From Myotis daubentonii (Eukaryota; Chordata; Mammalia; Chiroptera; Vespertilionidae), in contig NC_081861.1 of the NCBI RefSeq assembly GCF_963259705.1, positions 68,553,623 through 68,617,622 on the forward strand: DNA of 64,000 bases, in the 5' to 3' direction. A program made the position numbers and the translations under genes. The notes below the pieces were generated by a model. That model made no database searches, was not told where the DNA came from, and saw only the letters and a list, made by a program, of their open reading frames with translations. Shown here in pieces: positions 24,240-35,371 of this stretch (positions are counted from its first letter, which is position 1; each line of letters begins with the position of its first letter).

Positions 24240-25360
24240 ATTGTTTAAATGGATAATTGTCTACAACTTGTAAACTTTAATCACCCACAGTAGTCTTTTA
24301 CTGCAGTGCCAAAATATTATTGATGTGAATATTGTCTCTAAAAAAGAAGATAATTCTTTTTGGAGACTTCAAATTTAATTGAAAGACGATTTGCAAGTAA
24401 CACTAGGTCAGTGCTGCCATCACCTGAGCACCAACTGACCTTGGCAGCTGTAACATTTTAAACAGGCAGCTAGTAGTGATTTACTCACCAGAGAACAGCT
24501 CATTATTTATAGTGCTATCTCTTACTGAAGTGGCTTACTCCTGACCTGAGTAGTTTTCATCTGCACCTGAACAGTGTAGAATTACAGATCCCTAGTGAAT
24601 TGCAAAGTAATCTGTTCTTTTGTATTCCCTAATTTTATGGCTTTCATTTATTTAGTCTCCCTAAGGGTTTGTATCCCCTCCTGAGGTTAATAGCATATCT
24701 ACAATGTCCCAGTGGGAAGTACATACAGTTCTCTTAAGTCTATATTGTCCTAAATTCTATTCTTTGGATTACAATTATTTTTAATATTTGAGAAGAGAGC
24801 CAGAATACCAGTGGTTGTTTAAGGAAGTAATTTATCATGTGGTCATGGTAAATTTAAAAAGAAAATGTCATACATGAATCTGCAAAAATTGGGTTGATTT
24901 TCCAGGAGGTTTAATAAAGCACAAAGTTCCTTAAATAATTGAGAGTTTTATTTTATTAAAGATGGAAAATCCACCATTAGTACAAAATGTGGAAAAAATT
25001 GCAGTAAATATCTCCAGAGCAATTTTCCCCAAACACTTTTCAGACCCAGTAGAATGACTCTTTTCAACCGTCATCCGCACCAAACTCATAATTATCTATC
25101 CTTATTAGATTTCTTCCTCCTCTTATACTACAATATTTAGGTGCCAAGTAAACTTACATTCTTCTTGGAATGTTGGCATACATGCTTTGTGTTGGAAAAT
25201 TATGTTTAAAATAAGCATTTTAAATGGAATGTCAATTAAAAATGTGTAGCATTCTGCTTTTGCTATCATCCAATAAATGCAAAACACTTTTATATGTGAT
25301 CTCTCTTCAAGATCAAAACAATACAGTGAGAAATTAAGGCAAATATTTTTAAAAAAACAC
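24240..25360. other. AT-rich sequence, nothing recognised
   Basis: No gene or repeat could be supported. Confidence 0.5.
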
Positions 25361-25625
25361 CCTTTAGCTGGTTTGGCTCAGTGTATAGAGCGTCAGCCTG
25401 CAGACAAAAGGGTCCTGGGTTCGATTCTGGTCAAGGATATGTACCATGATTGCAGGCTCCTGCCCAGCCCTGGCCCTGGTCCGGGCGTGTGCAGAAGGCA
25501 ACCAATCGATGTGTTTCTCACATTGATGTTTCTCTCAGATGTTTCTTTCTGTCTTTCCCTCTCTCTTCCACTCTCTGAAAATCAATGGAAAAATATCCTT
25601 GGGTGAGGATTAAAAACAAAAACAA
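25361..25625 (+). repeat. Ves SINE, sense (long variant)
   Basis: The tRNA-derived head has A-box-like TGGCTCAGTGTA and B-box GGTTCGATTCT, followed by the Ves body with TTTCTCACATTGATGTTTCT and the tail GGAAAAATATCCTTGGGTGA. This longer body and tail form is shared with the copy at 56087-56340, indicating a subfamily distinct from the short copies at 55026, 56795 and 59888. Confidence 0.85.
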
Positions 25626-28345
25626 ACGCATTTTGTCCTGAGAAAAGAACTTCAGTCTAGGAGGCTGAAAGACTTGACAGAATTCACAGTGCTAGCAGGG
25701 GCAAAGTCACAACTAAACTCAATTTTAACAAGCTCTAAATTCAACTTCCCTTTTTGTATATAACCTTCCAACATAAGAGCAAGTATCGCTGCTTAAAATC
25801 TCATGCACAATGAGATTTCAAGCAGCAATAATCATTATAAAAATAATAACTATGACACTTCCCCTAACTTTCCACCACAACTCCTCATGCATATATGCAC
25901 ATGCTTGCACACATACATACATACACAGACAACACCATGTGAACTTTAAGATTGACCACTGCACAGTAAATTCCTTAGGAAGGACAAAAAGCTGACTCAA
26001 ATGTTGTAATAATGTATCATAAAAAAAGCAATTGAGTAAAAATATAAGTAACAACTAAACAGTAAGAAAGAAATCTGAGAAGGGAGATGATTAACTACAG
26101 CTATGACTGAATCAACAAATTTACTTCAACTATGTCTAAGAATTAATTAAACAAATATCTTTAAGACACACCTTCTCTCTGTAAAACATCTAATTCCAGA
26201 TATTAAACATAACTCTCCTTACATTGTAAGGTTAGTTCTCTAGAGCAAGGCCCTATCCTCAATAATATTGCATAGTTATCTTATTCTTCCTGCAAGATAA
26301 GTTTAGGAACAAATATTATATTTGATTATTTATGTTCCTTCATTTGTTAACACATCAAAGAATAATGAAAAAAATTAACAGTAAAAGTATGAGCGGAGCA
26401 AACAACAATTTTGAATTTAATACTCTATTAAATTAAAAAAGGAATTTACTATTTAGTCTCTTAGCTCCCTAGAATTTTCTGGATAAGGACCTCAGTTCTG
26501 GATTTATAATGTGAAACTATAAAGAGTTTGTGTTTGCTAACAGAAATATATTAACATCAAGAATTCTAGAAAATATATAGTATTCTCTTACAAATTATAC
26601 ACCATTTCCCAAACTAATATGACTCTAATTGAATGTTTTATAGAAATACAACTTAATTTATATATTAAAATACACATACTTCATAATAAAGAAATTCTCA
26701 TAAGTTTAAGTAAAATTATTTGGTGCTTTGATTTTGTAATGTACCCAGATTTTATTAATACAGAATACTATTAAAAATAAATATGTTGCCTCAAATTATT
26801 ATTTTATCATAAATTTAAAGATTTCCTATAAATTTTAAAAATATTTTTAGCTCAAATTAGGTATAGTAATGCTAGTATCAAGTTCTAAAATACATAACTT
26901 CTATAGAGTATTCTCTGGTAAATAATTTTAATTGTCTCTAGAAGAATACAGTCCATAGATTGCATCTATTTTAGGTTTGTTTTGTGTTACAGAAGATAAG
27001 TTGATCTTGAGAAAAGAGTTGCAAACTTCAGGTTGGAGCCAGATCACAGAATATCTTAAATGCAAAATGAAGAAGTTTGAATTCTATTAGAGGATGACTG
27101 TAAGAACATGACTATAGGTGAGCAATTCTGATACCAATTGATTGGATAGACCAAAGAGCAGACAGCTTGGAAACAGGCAAGTCATTTAGGAAATAATTTT
27201 AGTAGTTAGGATGAAAGGTAATGAAAGTGTATGTTTTACTTTGATACAAAAAATGAGAAAATAAATGCCTGAATTAAAATTGTGTTACTGGTCATGGAAA
27301 GATGTGATCTATTTTGGAGTTGGAATCAAGAAATTATGGACTTAATTAGATAAAAATGTGATTCAAAAGGATTATTATAATCAGTAGTTATTATTACTTT
27401 TAGTATCACTTCAATGATAACTGAAACCCAAGTTTATAATTAAATTCCTATAAATGAAATAAAGTAAAATAAACACACAAACATTTTAACAAAAGTTAAA
27501 AATATAGGTAGGCATCCCAAATTAACTTTCTGTCTTCATACAAATTAATACATCTTGGCCGTATGACTGTTGTGCTTTTGATCTCATACATGTAAATAAC
27601 TCACAGAATTGTTAAGGCTTGAATTAAGATTATTTGAATTAAGGCTTAAAGCAAGATAATTTCTTATATTTAATTTAAGGATGATTTTTAATTCAATACT
27701 AATATCAGAAATTTATACTGTTACTTATTTTACTCAAAAGTAACTTTAATAACAATTGAAAGATAAAATAACTTGCAGAAAACCAAGGTTAAAGGAAATC
27801 TCATTGGTCCAAATATATATATTTAATGGTTTTTCAAGAATCCATCATGCCACCTCTCAGTGGTAAAGAAACTCTTAAAGAACATATATGATAGATGATT
27901 GCACTTGAAGTATTTGCATACTGTTACTTATACCATGATTGCAGAAAAATTTTTGAATATGTTTGATACTTCACCAACTGAAAATAAATATACTTAAAAT
28001 ATACTTTGGAATGCCTAAGCTCTATTTATCCTTTATGTTTATTTTTAATTAATAGTTCATTAAAATTATAAATTATTGTTATTTGATCATAATTTTAGTA
28101 TATTTCAATTGAATGTATAGCATTTAAACAGAATTTGTCCTCTCAATGTATTTTAAATTTAATTTAAATTAAATTTATAAAATTCTAACCTATGGCATAG
28201 TTTTGGAACCATATTCATAACTGTTGTAGCCTCCAAATAAACTTGCCCTTTTGTTATCAAAATCAGCAAGATAACTTTTAAAAAATAATAAGCCTCGTCA
28301 CGCAAAATATTAAAAGCTATCAAAACATTTAAAAAGTTGCTATAT
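25626..28345. other. AT-rich sequence with a possible old repeat at 26995-27370
   Basis: Mostly unassigned. The stretch 26995-27370 is purine-rich and resembles in layout the sequence at 54040-54400, so both might be copies of one ancient family, but I cannot name it. A short CATA repeat lies near 25911-25926. Confidence 0.4.
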
Positions 28346-28360
28346 AAAAGAGGAAAAAGC
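28346..28360. repeat. Left target-site duplication of the chimeric retrocopy
   Basis: AAAAGAGGAAAAAGC, identical to 30043-30057. Confidence 0.85.
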
Positions 28361-28642
28361 GAGAGATGAGGCTCTGCGCTGGTAGAACCCTGGGCACACA
28401 GATCCAAAAGGGCCTGGTTCAGGTTCCTCTCCAACGTCCTGGTGGCTTCCATGGTGGCCTGAGTGTCAGCCACTCATCCTGGGAAGGCTTCAGCAGGTCC
28501 CGGAGAGAATGCGGCCCCTGCGCCGGTTTTGCCTCTTCGGGGGATACTCAGCTCCCTCCTGCTTCTCGAAACTCTGGGAAGAAGTGGCCCAAGCCCTGCA
28601 GAGCCACATCATCCAGGTGGAAACAGAAACCCAGAGAGAGAA
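28361..28642 (-). pseudogene. Ferritin light chain (FTL) cDNA fragment, inverted
   Basis: The minus strand reads as the middle to C-terminal part of ferritin light chain, roughly residues 40-150. Visible pieces are LSLGFCFHLDDVALQG and GHFFPEF (helix B), KPSQDEW, then ATMEATRTLERNLNQALLDL and PHL. It is broken by an internal stop after the GHFF segment and a frameshift after KPSQDEW, and has neither start nor tail. No introns are visible, so it derives from mRNA. Its right edge joins MYBPC1-derived sequence without spacer and its left edge is the target duplication. It is not a separate insertion but the inverted 5' part of the chimeric retrocopy. Confidence 0.85.
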
Positions 28643-29449
28643 ACTGAAGTGCTGGCCCAGCCCCAGCCCCACTCCCGGAAGAACCAAATAAAGAGAAAGA
28701 AGCCAGCACCGCACGAGCAAAAGATGAAGAGGAAGCCTCCCTGTCTTTTGCCCTGCCTCCAGGTTTGGATAGTCAGGCCCTGGAGAGAAAAAACTCAGAA
28801 TGGTTTCTTGGAGAATCACCTGCCACAGAGGATCAAGACAAGCAGAACGCCAATCCTCAGCTGTCCATCCTGTTCGTGGAAAAGCATCAAACAGGAAGAG
28901 TGAGAGTTGGTGAAAATATCACCTTTATAGCCAATGTCAAGGCTGAAGATCTTAGAAAACCCACTGTCAAGTGTTTTAAAGGGAAATGGATGGATCTGGC
29001 CAGGAAAGCTGGGAAGCACCTCCAGCTGAAGGAAACCTTTGAAAGGCAAACTCGGATATACACATTCGAGATCTAGATCATCAAGGCCAAAGAGAACTAT
29101 GCTGGAAACTACAGATGTAAGGTCAGCTATAAGGATAAGTTTGACAGCTGTTCATTCCATCTTGAAGTGCTGGAATCTACCGGGAATACTCCAAACATTG
29201 ACATCAGATCTGCTTTCAAGAGAAGTGGAGAAGGTAAAGAGGATGCAGGGAACGTGACTTTAGTGGTCTCCTTAAACGTAGGTGAGAACCAAGTGATGGA
29301 GTGAGGAGCTGTGGCCTGGAAATTTTTAGATACCCACCCAGAGAAGTCAAGTTTAAAGTAGAGGTGTTTCAAAGAATTTCTTATTTCTTAAAACGTGTTT
29401 GGCTTATAGAACATCACAGAGTCAACTAAGAAAGAGACAGAGAAACAAC

Positions 29450-29497
29450 TGCATACTAATCTGTTCAAGGTTTTTGCATACTAATCTGTTTAAGGTT
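29450..29497. repeat. 24-bp tandem duplication
   Basis: TGCATACTAATCTGTT(C/T)AAGG occurs twice in a row inside the presumed retained-intron part of the retrocopy. Confidence 0.8.
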
Positions 29498-30018
29498 TTA
29501 GCTGGTGCTGTTATATTTTCTTCTTAAATGTTTTATGAGTCTTTGCATATTAGTCGGGAATGAAGAGATTGAAAACTGACACAACAGACTTAAATACCTA
29601 AAAACTTCTAATTTCTCTCATTTCAACCATGATTCCCTATGATGCCGGAATAAAGCTTCCATTCTCCTGCTTTTGATATTTGACTGAAAAATCAATTTCA
29701 CAATTTTGGTAGAAGTCTATGCAAAATATATATATTTTGAAGGCACGCGTACTTTAATATAGTATTTATGATTTATTGTATTTCATCAAATCTAAGATAC
29801 CATCAATTTTAAGATATACCTGCATTTTATAAATCACTGAGCAATAAAAAATTGCTCCGAATAGTTTAGTATAACATACTTTTGATTATAAGATACATCT
29901 TTCTTTCAGAGATGTTTAAAATGTCAAAAATGTTCATTTAAAAAGAAATAAAATATGGTAGTAAAATAGGAATAAATACTTAGCATTATCTCACCCTGTT
30001 AACATTGTTCTCTCTTAC

Positions 30019-30024
30019 AATAAA
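30019..30024 (+). terminator. Polyadenylation signal of the retrocopied transcript
   Basis: AATAAA lies about 15 bp before the short A run that abuts the target duplication. This is the spacing of a normal cleavage site. Confidence 0.65.
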
Positions 30025-30042
30025 ATTTGTACAACTTCAAAA

Positions 30043-30057
30043 AAAAGAGGAAAAAGC
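30043..30057. repeat. Right target-site duplication of the chimeric retrocopy
   Basis: AAAAGAGGAAAAAGC, a perfect 15-bp match to 28346-28360. It is preceded by AAAA from the tail. Confidence 0.85.
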
Positions 30058-30438
30058 CACTAAGCTAATAGATCTTGCACCTTATGATTATTTATTGTAA
30101 TGTCAACGCATTTAGGGAGGACCACAGTGGGTATATTTTTCTATTCTTAGTACCAGACATAGTACCAGGTATAAAACAGGTCCACGATACATATCTTTGT
30201 TGTTTTTGAATCACTCATAATTATCCAAGTAATTTTCAATCCAACAGAATTTAAATCTCAGACAACAAAGTTGCTTCATTTTTTTTTCCTGTGGGGTAGA
30301 TTTATCTCCAGAAAGTTATCAAACAATTAATGAAAGTATAAAAATTGTAAAGAATTATACATATCGTGGTTATTTTGAGAATATTGATTTTAATCATTGG
30401 CAATTTCTGAATAATTTGATTTGAAGATTTTAAAGACT
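30058..30438. other. AT-rich sequence, nothing recognised
   Basis: No gene or repeat could be supported. Confidence 0.5.
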
Positions 30439-30439
30439 G

Positions 30440-30660
30440 GGCCCGGCCAGTGTTGCTCAGTGGTTGAGCACTGGCACATGAAATAAGAGGTCACCGGTTT
30501 GATTCCTGGTCAGGTCACATGCCCTGGTTGCCAGCTCAATCCCCAATAGGAGACTTTCAGGAGACAGCCTATCGATGATGTTTCTCTCTTTGATGTTTCT
30601 ATTTCTCTATCCCTCTCCCTTCTTCTCTCTCTAAAAATCAATGAAAACATATTTTAAAAA
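30440..30660 (+). repeat. Ves SINE, sense (older copy)
   Basis: The tRNA-like head has TGCTCAGTGGTTGAGCA and B-box GGTTTGATTCC, followed by the Ves body and a short A-rich tail. The flanks AAAGACTG and AAAGTCTG may be a decayed target duplication. Confidence 0.85.
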
Positions 30661-30664
30661 AAGT

Positions 30665-31850
30665 CTGATTACATTGCTAAATTAAATAATTCTATAAATG
30701 TATTGCATTTTCCAAATAATTTTGCACATTAACTAATTTGTCATGGTGTGAGATTGTCCACAGAACTGGAACAGATATAACTCCCTAAAATTTCATGATT
30801 TACAAATTACCCTGTATTAGGTATAGTCACTTCTTTTAAAATTACTGCTTTAGAATACTTAATTCCACTATTTTAATAGAGGTTTCTCCATTTCTATTTT
30901 CTTGATAAGTTAACAAGTATTATAAATATAATGGTTAAATATGTAAAAGTCTAAAGTATGTAAAATCAGTTTCTGATAATAATACTATAGTTTCTTTTTA
31001 CTTGTTACATCATACTTATGTATAATACACTAAATGAAAATGGCACGAAGATTTAACAAGAGCATTTTAAATTATTACAGTAGGAAAGAAATGAGTTAAT
31101 AATAGCATATTTTCTAACAGAAAAGATGTGCAGCATTAAAATTTCATAAATTGAAATAAATACTGCAAAATCCCTAATAAAATATGTTCATATAATTTTA
31201 TGTAATTTTTACCAACTAGTGTTACCAGATAAACACACACTTACATCTCATAAAGTATCCCAAGTATCCTGCAAAACACATGATTTTACACTCTGCCTGG
31301 GTAATACAATGAAAAATATCCAAGTTATATTTTATGTTTTCATAATACAAAAGAAATCTAGATGCTTAGAGGTGTCAGGAATTTTAGCATTCCACTGGCA
31401 AAACATTATTCATTCAACATATTAGATGTCATATATGAAGGATATAGAAACATTGTAAGACAAAATCAGGAGACTCCATAGGTGAGTGCTACTAATACCA
31501 TACTTAATGCAAATGAAATACTTTTGCTTTCCACTCTGTCGACTATTTATTTTAAAGACTATAGTTTATCTGTGTAGGTAGGACTGAAAATTCTGTTCAT
31601 GAGTAAGGGAGGGCAATAAATTTTATTGCTAGCTCTTGTTGGACTAAATATTTCATTAACTTATCCAGAGAACACATAATGGTATATTTTGTTTACTCTT
31701 TCTTCACCTGGGATGGAAATAAAATAGAAAACCCCTAAAAGTAATGAATTACAAAAATGTGATGAATTATTTTGAGTCCACCTTACCTTCAGAGATTAGT
31801 TTGGTTAAAATCAGAATATTTAGAACTGAATAGATAATTCTCATCCAATA
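30665..31850. other. AT-rich single-copy-looking sequence
   Basis: No gene or repeat is recognised. Confidence 0.55.
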
Positions 31851-31855
31851 GCATT

Positions 31856-32470
31856 ATGATAGGCAGAAGTCTAAAATGCTGCTCTTTCAAGATATATGTC
31901 CTAACCTATGGGGGTCTGAATATGGTGAGATGCTTGTGATTATGTTAAATTAAATGGCAAGAGAAATTTTAGATATAATTAAGGTTACTAGTCAGTTGAC
32001 ATAGAGTTCATTAGAAAGATTACCTAGGTGGGCCTGATATAATTACATAAGCTCTTTAAAAGAGGAAAGTTTTCTCTAGCTGGTATCAGAAGAGGATGTA
32101 GGGATCTGAAATGTGAGAGGGAACAACATTTAGGAGATATCTCCATTGTAGAAAAGGAGGGGATTTTGGATTAATGACTTAAGAGTGGCCTTTATAAACT
32201 AAGCGAGGTCCGTGGTTGACAGTCCATAAGAAAATGGGCCCTCAGTCCAGGAACTAGTTTTTCCAACAACTTGAATAAGCTTGAGAGCAAATTCTTTCCC
32301 AGAGACTTCAGATAAAAGCAAGCCCAGGCAACACCTTGAATATGGCCTTGGGAGACCCTGTGCAAAGAACCCCAGTCAAACCTGCTCAAACTTCTGACCG
32401 ACACAATTGTGAGATAATAAATGAGTAGTTTTAAGCAGGTAAGTTAGTGGTGATTTATTACAAAACCACA
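31856..32470 (+). repeat. MLT1-type MaLR LTR, sense
   Basis: It includes TATGTCCTAACCTATGGGGG near the start, GTGGGCCTGATATAATTACA, AAGAACCCCAGTCAAACCTG, and a terminal GTGAGATAATAAATGAGT followed by TAAGCAGGTAAGTTAGTGG. This order is diagnostic of MLT1 LTRs. About 600 bp is present with interior drift. Confidence 0.8.
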
Positions 32471-33144
32471 AAGTTTAATGCAGCATTTGTTTCTAGTCTT
32501 TATTGTTGAAAGTGTTACATATGTCCCCCCTTTTCCCCTATTGACTTGTTTTAGCCTGCCCCCTACCACAAGCCTTCACCACCCTATTGTCTATGTCCAT
32601 GGATTATGCATATATGCATATAAATTCTTTGGTTAAACTCTTCCCACCCACCCAACCTCCCCCACCTTCCCTCTGAGATTCAACAATCTATTCCATGCTT
32701 CTATGTCTCTGGATCTATTTTGTTAATAAGTTTATGATGTTCATTAGATTCCACATATGAGTGAGATCATGTGATATTTCTCTTTCTCTGACTGGCTTGT
32801 TCCACTTAGCAGAATACTACCAGGTTCATCCATGTTTTGCAAATGGTAAGAGATCCTTTTTTACAGCTGCATAGCATTCCATTGTGTAAATGTACCACAG
32901 CTTTTTAACCACTCACCGGATGATGGGCTGTTTCCAAATCTTAGCTATTGTAAATTGTGCTGCTATGAATATAGGAGTGCATATATTCTTTTTGATTGGT
33001 GTTTCAGAATTCTTAGGATAATAAAAGCCAAATATGACAAATCTACAGCCAGCATCATACTCAATGGGCAAAAACTAAAACCATTTCCCCTAAGAACAGG
33101 AACAAGACAGGAATGCCCACTTTTACCACTCTTATTCAATATTA

Positions 33145-33412
33145 GAGGCCCGGTGTACAGATTTGTGCACTAGTGGGGTCCCTCGGCATTGCTGCTGCTC
33201 TGCTGCCCTCTGCTGCCTCTGCGTACACAGCTGCAACTGCACTCACCAGCTGTGAGCTCAGCATCTGGAGCCCTTTGGTCAGCTGAGTGGTGCTCCCGCT
33301 GTGGGAGCGCACTGACCACCAAGGGGCAGCTCCTGTGTTGAGCATCTGCCTGCTGGTGGTCAGTGAATGTCATAGCTACAGTCCTGGTTGTCCTGTCGTC
33401 CCGTCACTTAGG

Positions 33413-33469
<57 letters not shown>

Positions 33470-33470
33470 C
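33145..33470 (-). mobile_element. Non-autonomous Helitron nested in L1
   Basis: It is read in reverse. The 3' end lies at the left (TTAGAGGCCCGGTG, a mutated CTAG end followed by the GTGTACAGATTTGTGCAC hairpin) and the 5' end at the right, where the normal TATAATAAAA start has become a long (TA)n. The L1 frame resumes immediately after it. The interior has CACTGACCACC-type repeats shared with the Helitrons at 37269 and 55293. Confidence 0.75.
33416..33467. repeat. (TA)n microsatellite at a Helitron 5' terminus
   Basis: About 26 uninterrupted TA units replace the AT-rich 5' end of the reversed Helitron. An open frame through it encodes only Tyr-Ile repeats. Confidence 0.9.
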
Positions 33471-33852
33471 TGGTAGTCCCAGCCATAGGAAGTAAAACTG
33501 TCATTATTCGCAGGTGACATGATATTGTACATAGAAAACCCTAAAGACTTCATCAAAAAACTAGTAGATTTAATAATGAATTTGGCAAGGTAGTAGGATA
33601 CAAAATTAACACCCAGAAATCTATGGCATTTTTATACACCAATAATGAACTCTCATTGAGAGAAACCAAACAAACAATCCCATTTACCCCTGCAACAACA
33701 ACAACAAAAATTAAGGTACTTAGAAATAAACTTAACCAAGGAGGTAAAAGACCTGTACTTGGGAAACTACAGGACACTGAAAAAGGAGATAGAGGAAGAT
33801 ATAAATAAGTGGAAGGATATACAGTGTTCATGGATTGATATAAGCAGCATTT

Positions 33853-34594
33853 ATTTTTTTAGAGATAAGGAAACTGAGTCCCAGAGAGGTCTACAATTAT
33901 AAAATGATATGCCTCTCTTCATTATTCATATCCCACCCAATACTCTTGCATTCTGTTCCTCTGCTGGCAACTATCTGTGAATCTCACAAAACATAAGTAT
34001 CTAATTATTTTTAAATAGTCAAATATACATAAAAGTCCAAAATCTGAGTTATCAAATATACTAATGTGAGAATTACTGTTATATATCTCCATACTTTAAT
34101 AATGAATTGAAACCACTTTCCTTTAGCCTTGTCAGTAATACACTGATTTTTCTCCCCATTTTTAATAAGTCCAGAATCTTTGGGTGTCCATAATAGATTT
34201 TGTACATATTTATTCAATTAATTACTTAAAACACCTCTAGAGATAAACTTAATTATTCGGACTTAGCTAGTTCCATAATTTCATACTGAATAAACATTCA
34301 AAGTCCCTATGTGTTTGCAAACATGAGATCAGTATTAAATAAACTGTCTTTGTATAGACCCAAATGAGCTTTAAAACTACATCATATCAAATTAACAAGT
34401 TTCAATAATCCTATTAAGGCAGAGATAAACTGCTGGTGTGACTCTGGAATCTGTCATTTGCTTGCATTAACAAGTGTTTGTTCTAGTTTGTTAGGCATAA
34501 GAAAAATATCTTCAGCTACATTTGAATTCTACAGCCAAATAAAATGGAAATTTTTAAGTAAACTTTCAGGATGTGTACAAATACCGGTTATTAG

Positions 34595-34595
<1 letters not shown>
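33853..34595. other. AT-rich sequence, nothing recognised
   Basis: No gene or repeat could be supported. Confidence 0.5.

Positions 34596-34597
<2 letters not shown>

Positions 34598-34643
<46 letters not shown>
34598..34643. repeat. (GT)n microsatellite
   Basis: About 23 uninterrupted units. The Val-Cys-repeat open frame across it is an artefact. Confidence 0.95.
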
Positions 34644-34646
<3 letters not shown>

Positions 34647-34849
34647 ACATGTATGCTTCTTGACATTATCACTGGTAAGATGAAGGTGAAGTAAGTGATA
34701 TGAATCAAGGAGTTAGGTTAGTGTTTTAGAAAAAAAATCATTGAACTAGGTATGAGTCAGGAGATTCAACTAGCCTCTCATAAAACCTGTTTCCCATTTT
34801 GTTTTCTCTCACATGATCTATAATGCCCCTTCTACTTTATGAATACATT

Positions 34850-35070
34850 TTTAAAAATATATATTTTTATTGATTTCAGAGAGGAAGGCAGAGGAAGAGA
34901 GCGATAGAAACATCAATGATGAGAGAGAATCATCAATTGGCTACCTCCTGCACGCCCTCTACTGGGAATCAAGCCCACAACCTGGACATGTGCCCCAGCA
35001 GGGAATGGAATCATGATCTCCTGGTTTGTCGGTCAATGCATAGCCACTGAGCCACCAAGGCTGGGCCATG
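34850..35070 (-). repeat. Ves SINE, antisense
   Basis: The reverse-complement Ves layout is A-rich end first (TTTTTATTGATTTCAGAGAG), body, then the B-box and A-box complement ending GCCACTGAGCCACCAAGGCT. It is an old copy. Confidence 0.85.
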
Positions 35071-35077
35071 GATTCAA

Positions 35078-35275
35078 TTTTAAAATGGTTTTATTGATTT
35101 TAGAGAGAAAGGAAAAGGGAGAGAAACATTGATGAGAGAGAAACATCAATTGGCTGCCTCCTAAAGGACTCCTACTGGAGATCCAGCCCAAAACCTGGGC
35201 ATGTGCTGTAACTGGTAATTGAACTGGTGACCTCTTGGTCCTTGGGAATATGCTCAACCAACTGAGACACATAGG
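35078..35275 (-). repeat. Ves SINE, antisense, adjacent copy
   Basis: A second reverse Ves directly follows the first (TTTTATTGATTTTAGAGAGA ... CTCAACCAACTGAGACACA). The two arose by separate insertions, the tail of one serving as target for the other. Confidence 0.85.
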
Positions 35276-35371
35276 TGAGTGCACTATATAGATACAATTT
35301 ACAAGTAGGTCCAATAAGCTCCTTTGCATATTTCCTTTCAGTTATAACTCCCGTCCATTCATCCTCTGTAA

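Larger units (their letters stand above)
28643..30042 (+). pseudogene. MYBPC1 retrocopy, 3' end from a retained intron
   Basis: The plus strand encodes an intronless stretch of slow myosin-binding protein C: the Pro/Ala-rich N-terminal region, then [64 protein letters not shown] and [16 protein letters not shown] (C1 Ig domain into the M-motif). Lesions are a Gln-to-stop TAG at 29074-29076, loss of one Leu codon at about 28953, and a 1-nt deletion near 29250. Similarity stops at an AG|GTGAGA 5' splice-site-like junction (29281/29282). The following 760 bp is not coding and ends with AATAAA (30019-30024) and an A run just before the right target duplication. It fits a transcript that was spliced upstream but polyadenylated inside the next intron. 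Confidence 0.8.
32489..33843 (-). mobile_element. L1 with 5' inversion (twin priming), Helitron nested inside
   Basis: From 32489 to about 33018 the plus strand is antisense L1 3' UTR plus ORF2 C-terminus. At about 33020 it flips to sense L1 ORF2 (RT region, reading [20 protein letters not shown], then a decayed FADD-equivalent near 33510 and on to about 33838). The whole is flanked by a 9-bp duplication GCAGCATTT (32480-32488 and 33844-33852). Inversion of the 5' portion within one pair of duplications is the signature of twin priming. A reverse-oriented Helitron at 33145-33470 interrupts the inverted half. Confidence 0.85.

Noticed and set aside
28361..28903. Plus-strand frames over the FTL/MYBPC1 junction (such as 28463-28903) as a novel protein gene
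   Set aside because: The first part is antisense to FTL and the second is an out-of-frame reading of MYBPC1; lesions in both parents' frames show a pseudogene.
33287..33517. Open frame with a Tyr-Ile repeat
   Set aside because: It reads through the (TA)n microsatellite and Helitron sequence.
34458..34694. Open frame with a Val-Cys repeat
   Set aside because: It is produced by the (GT)n microsatellite; no conserved flanking protein.
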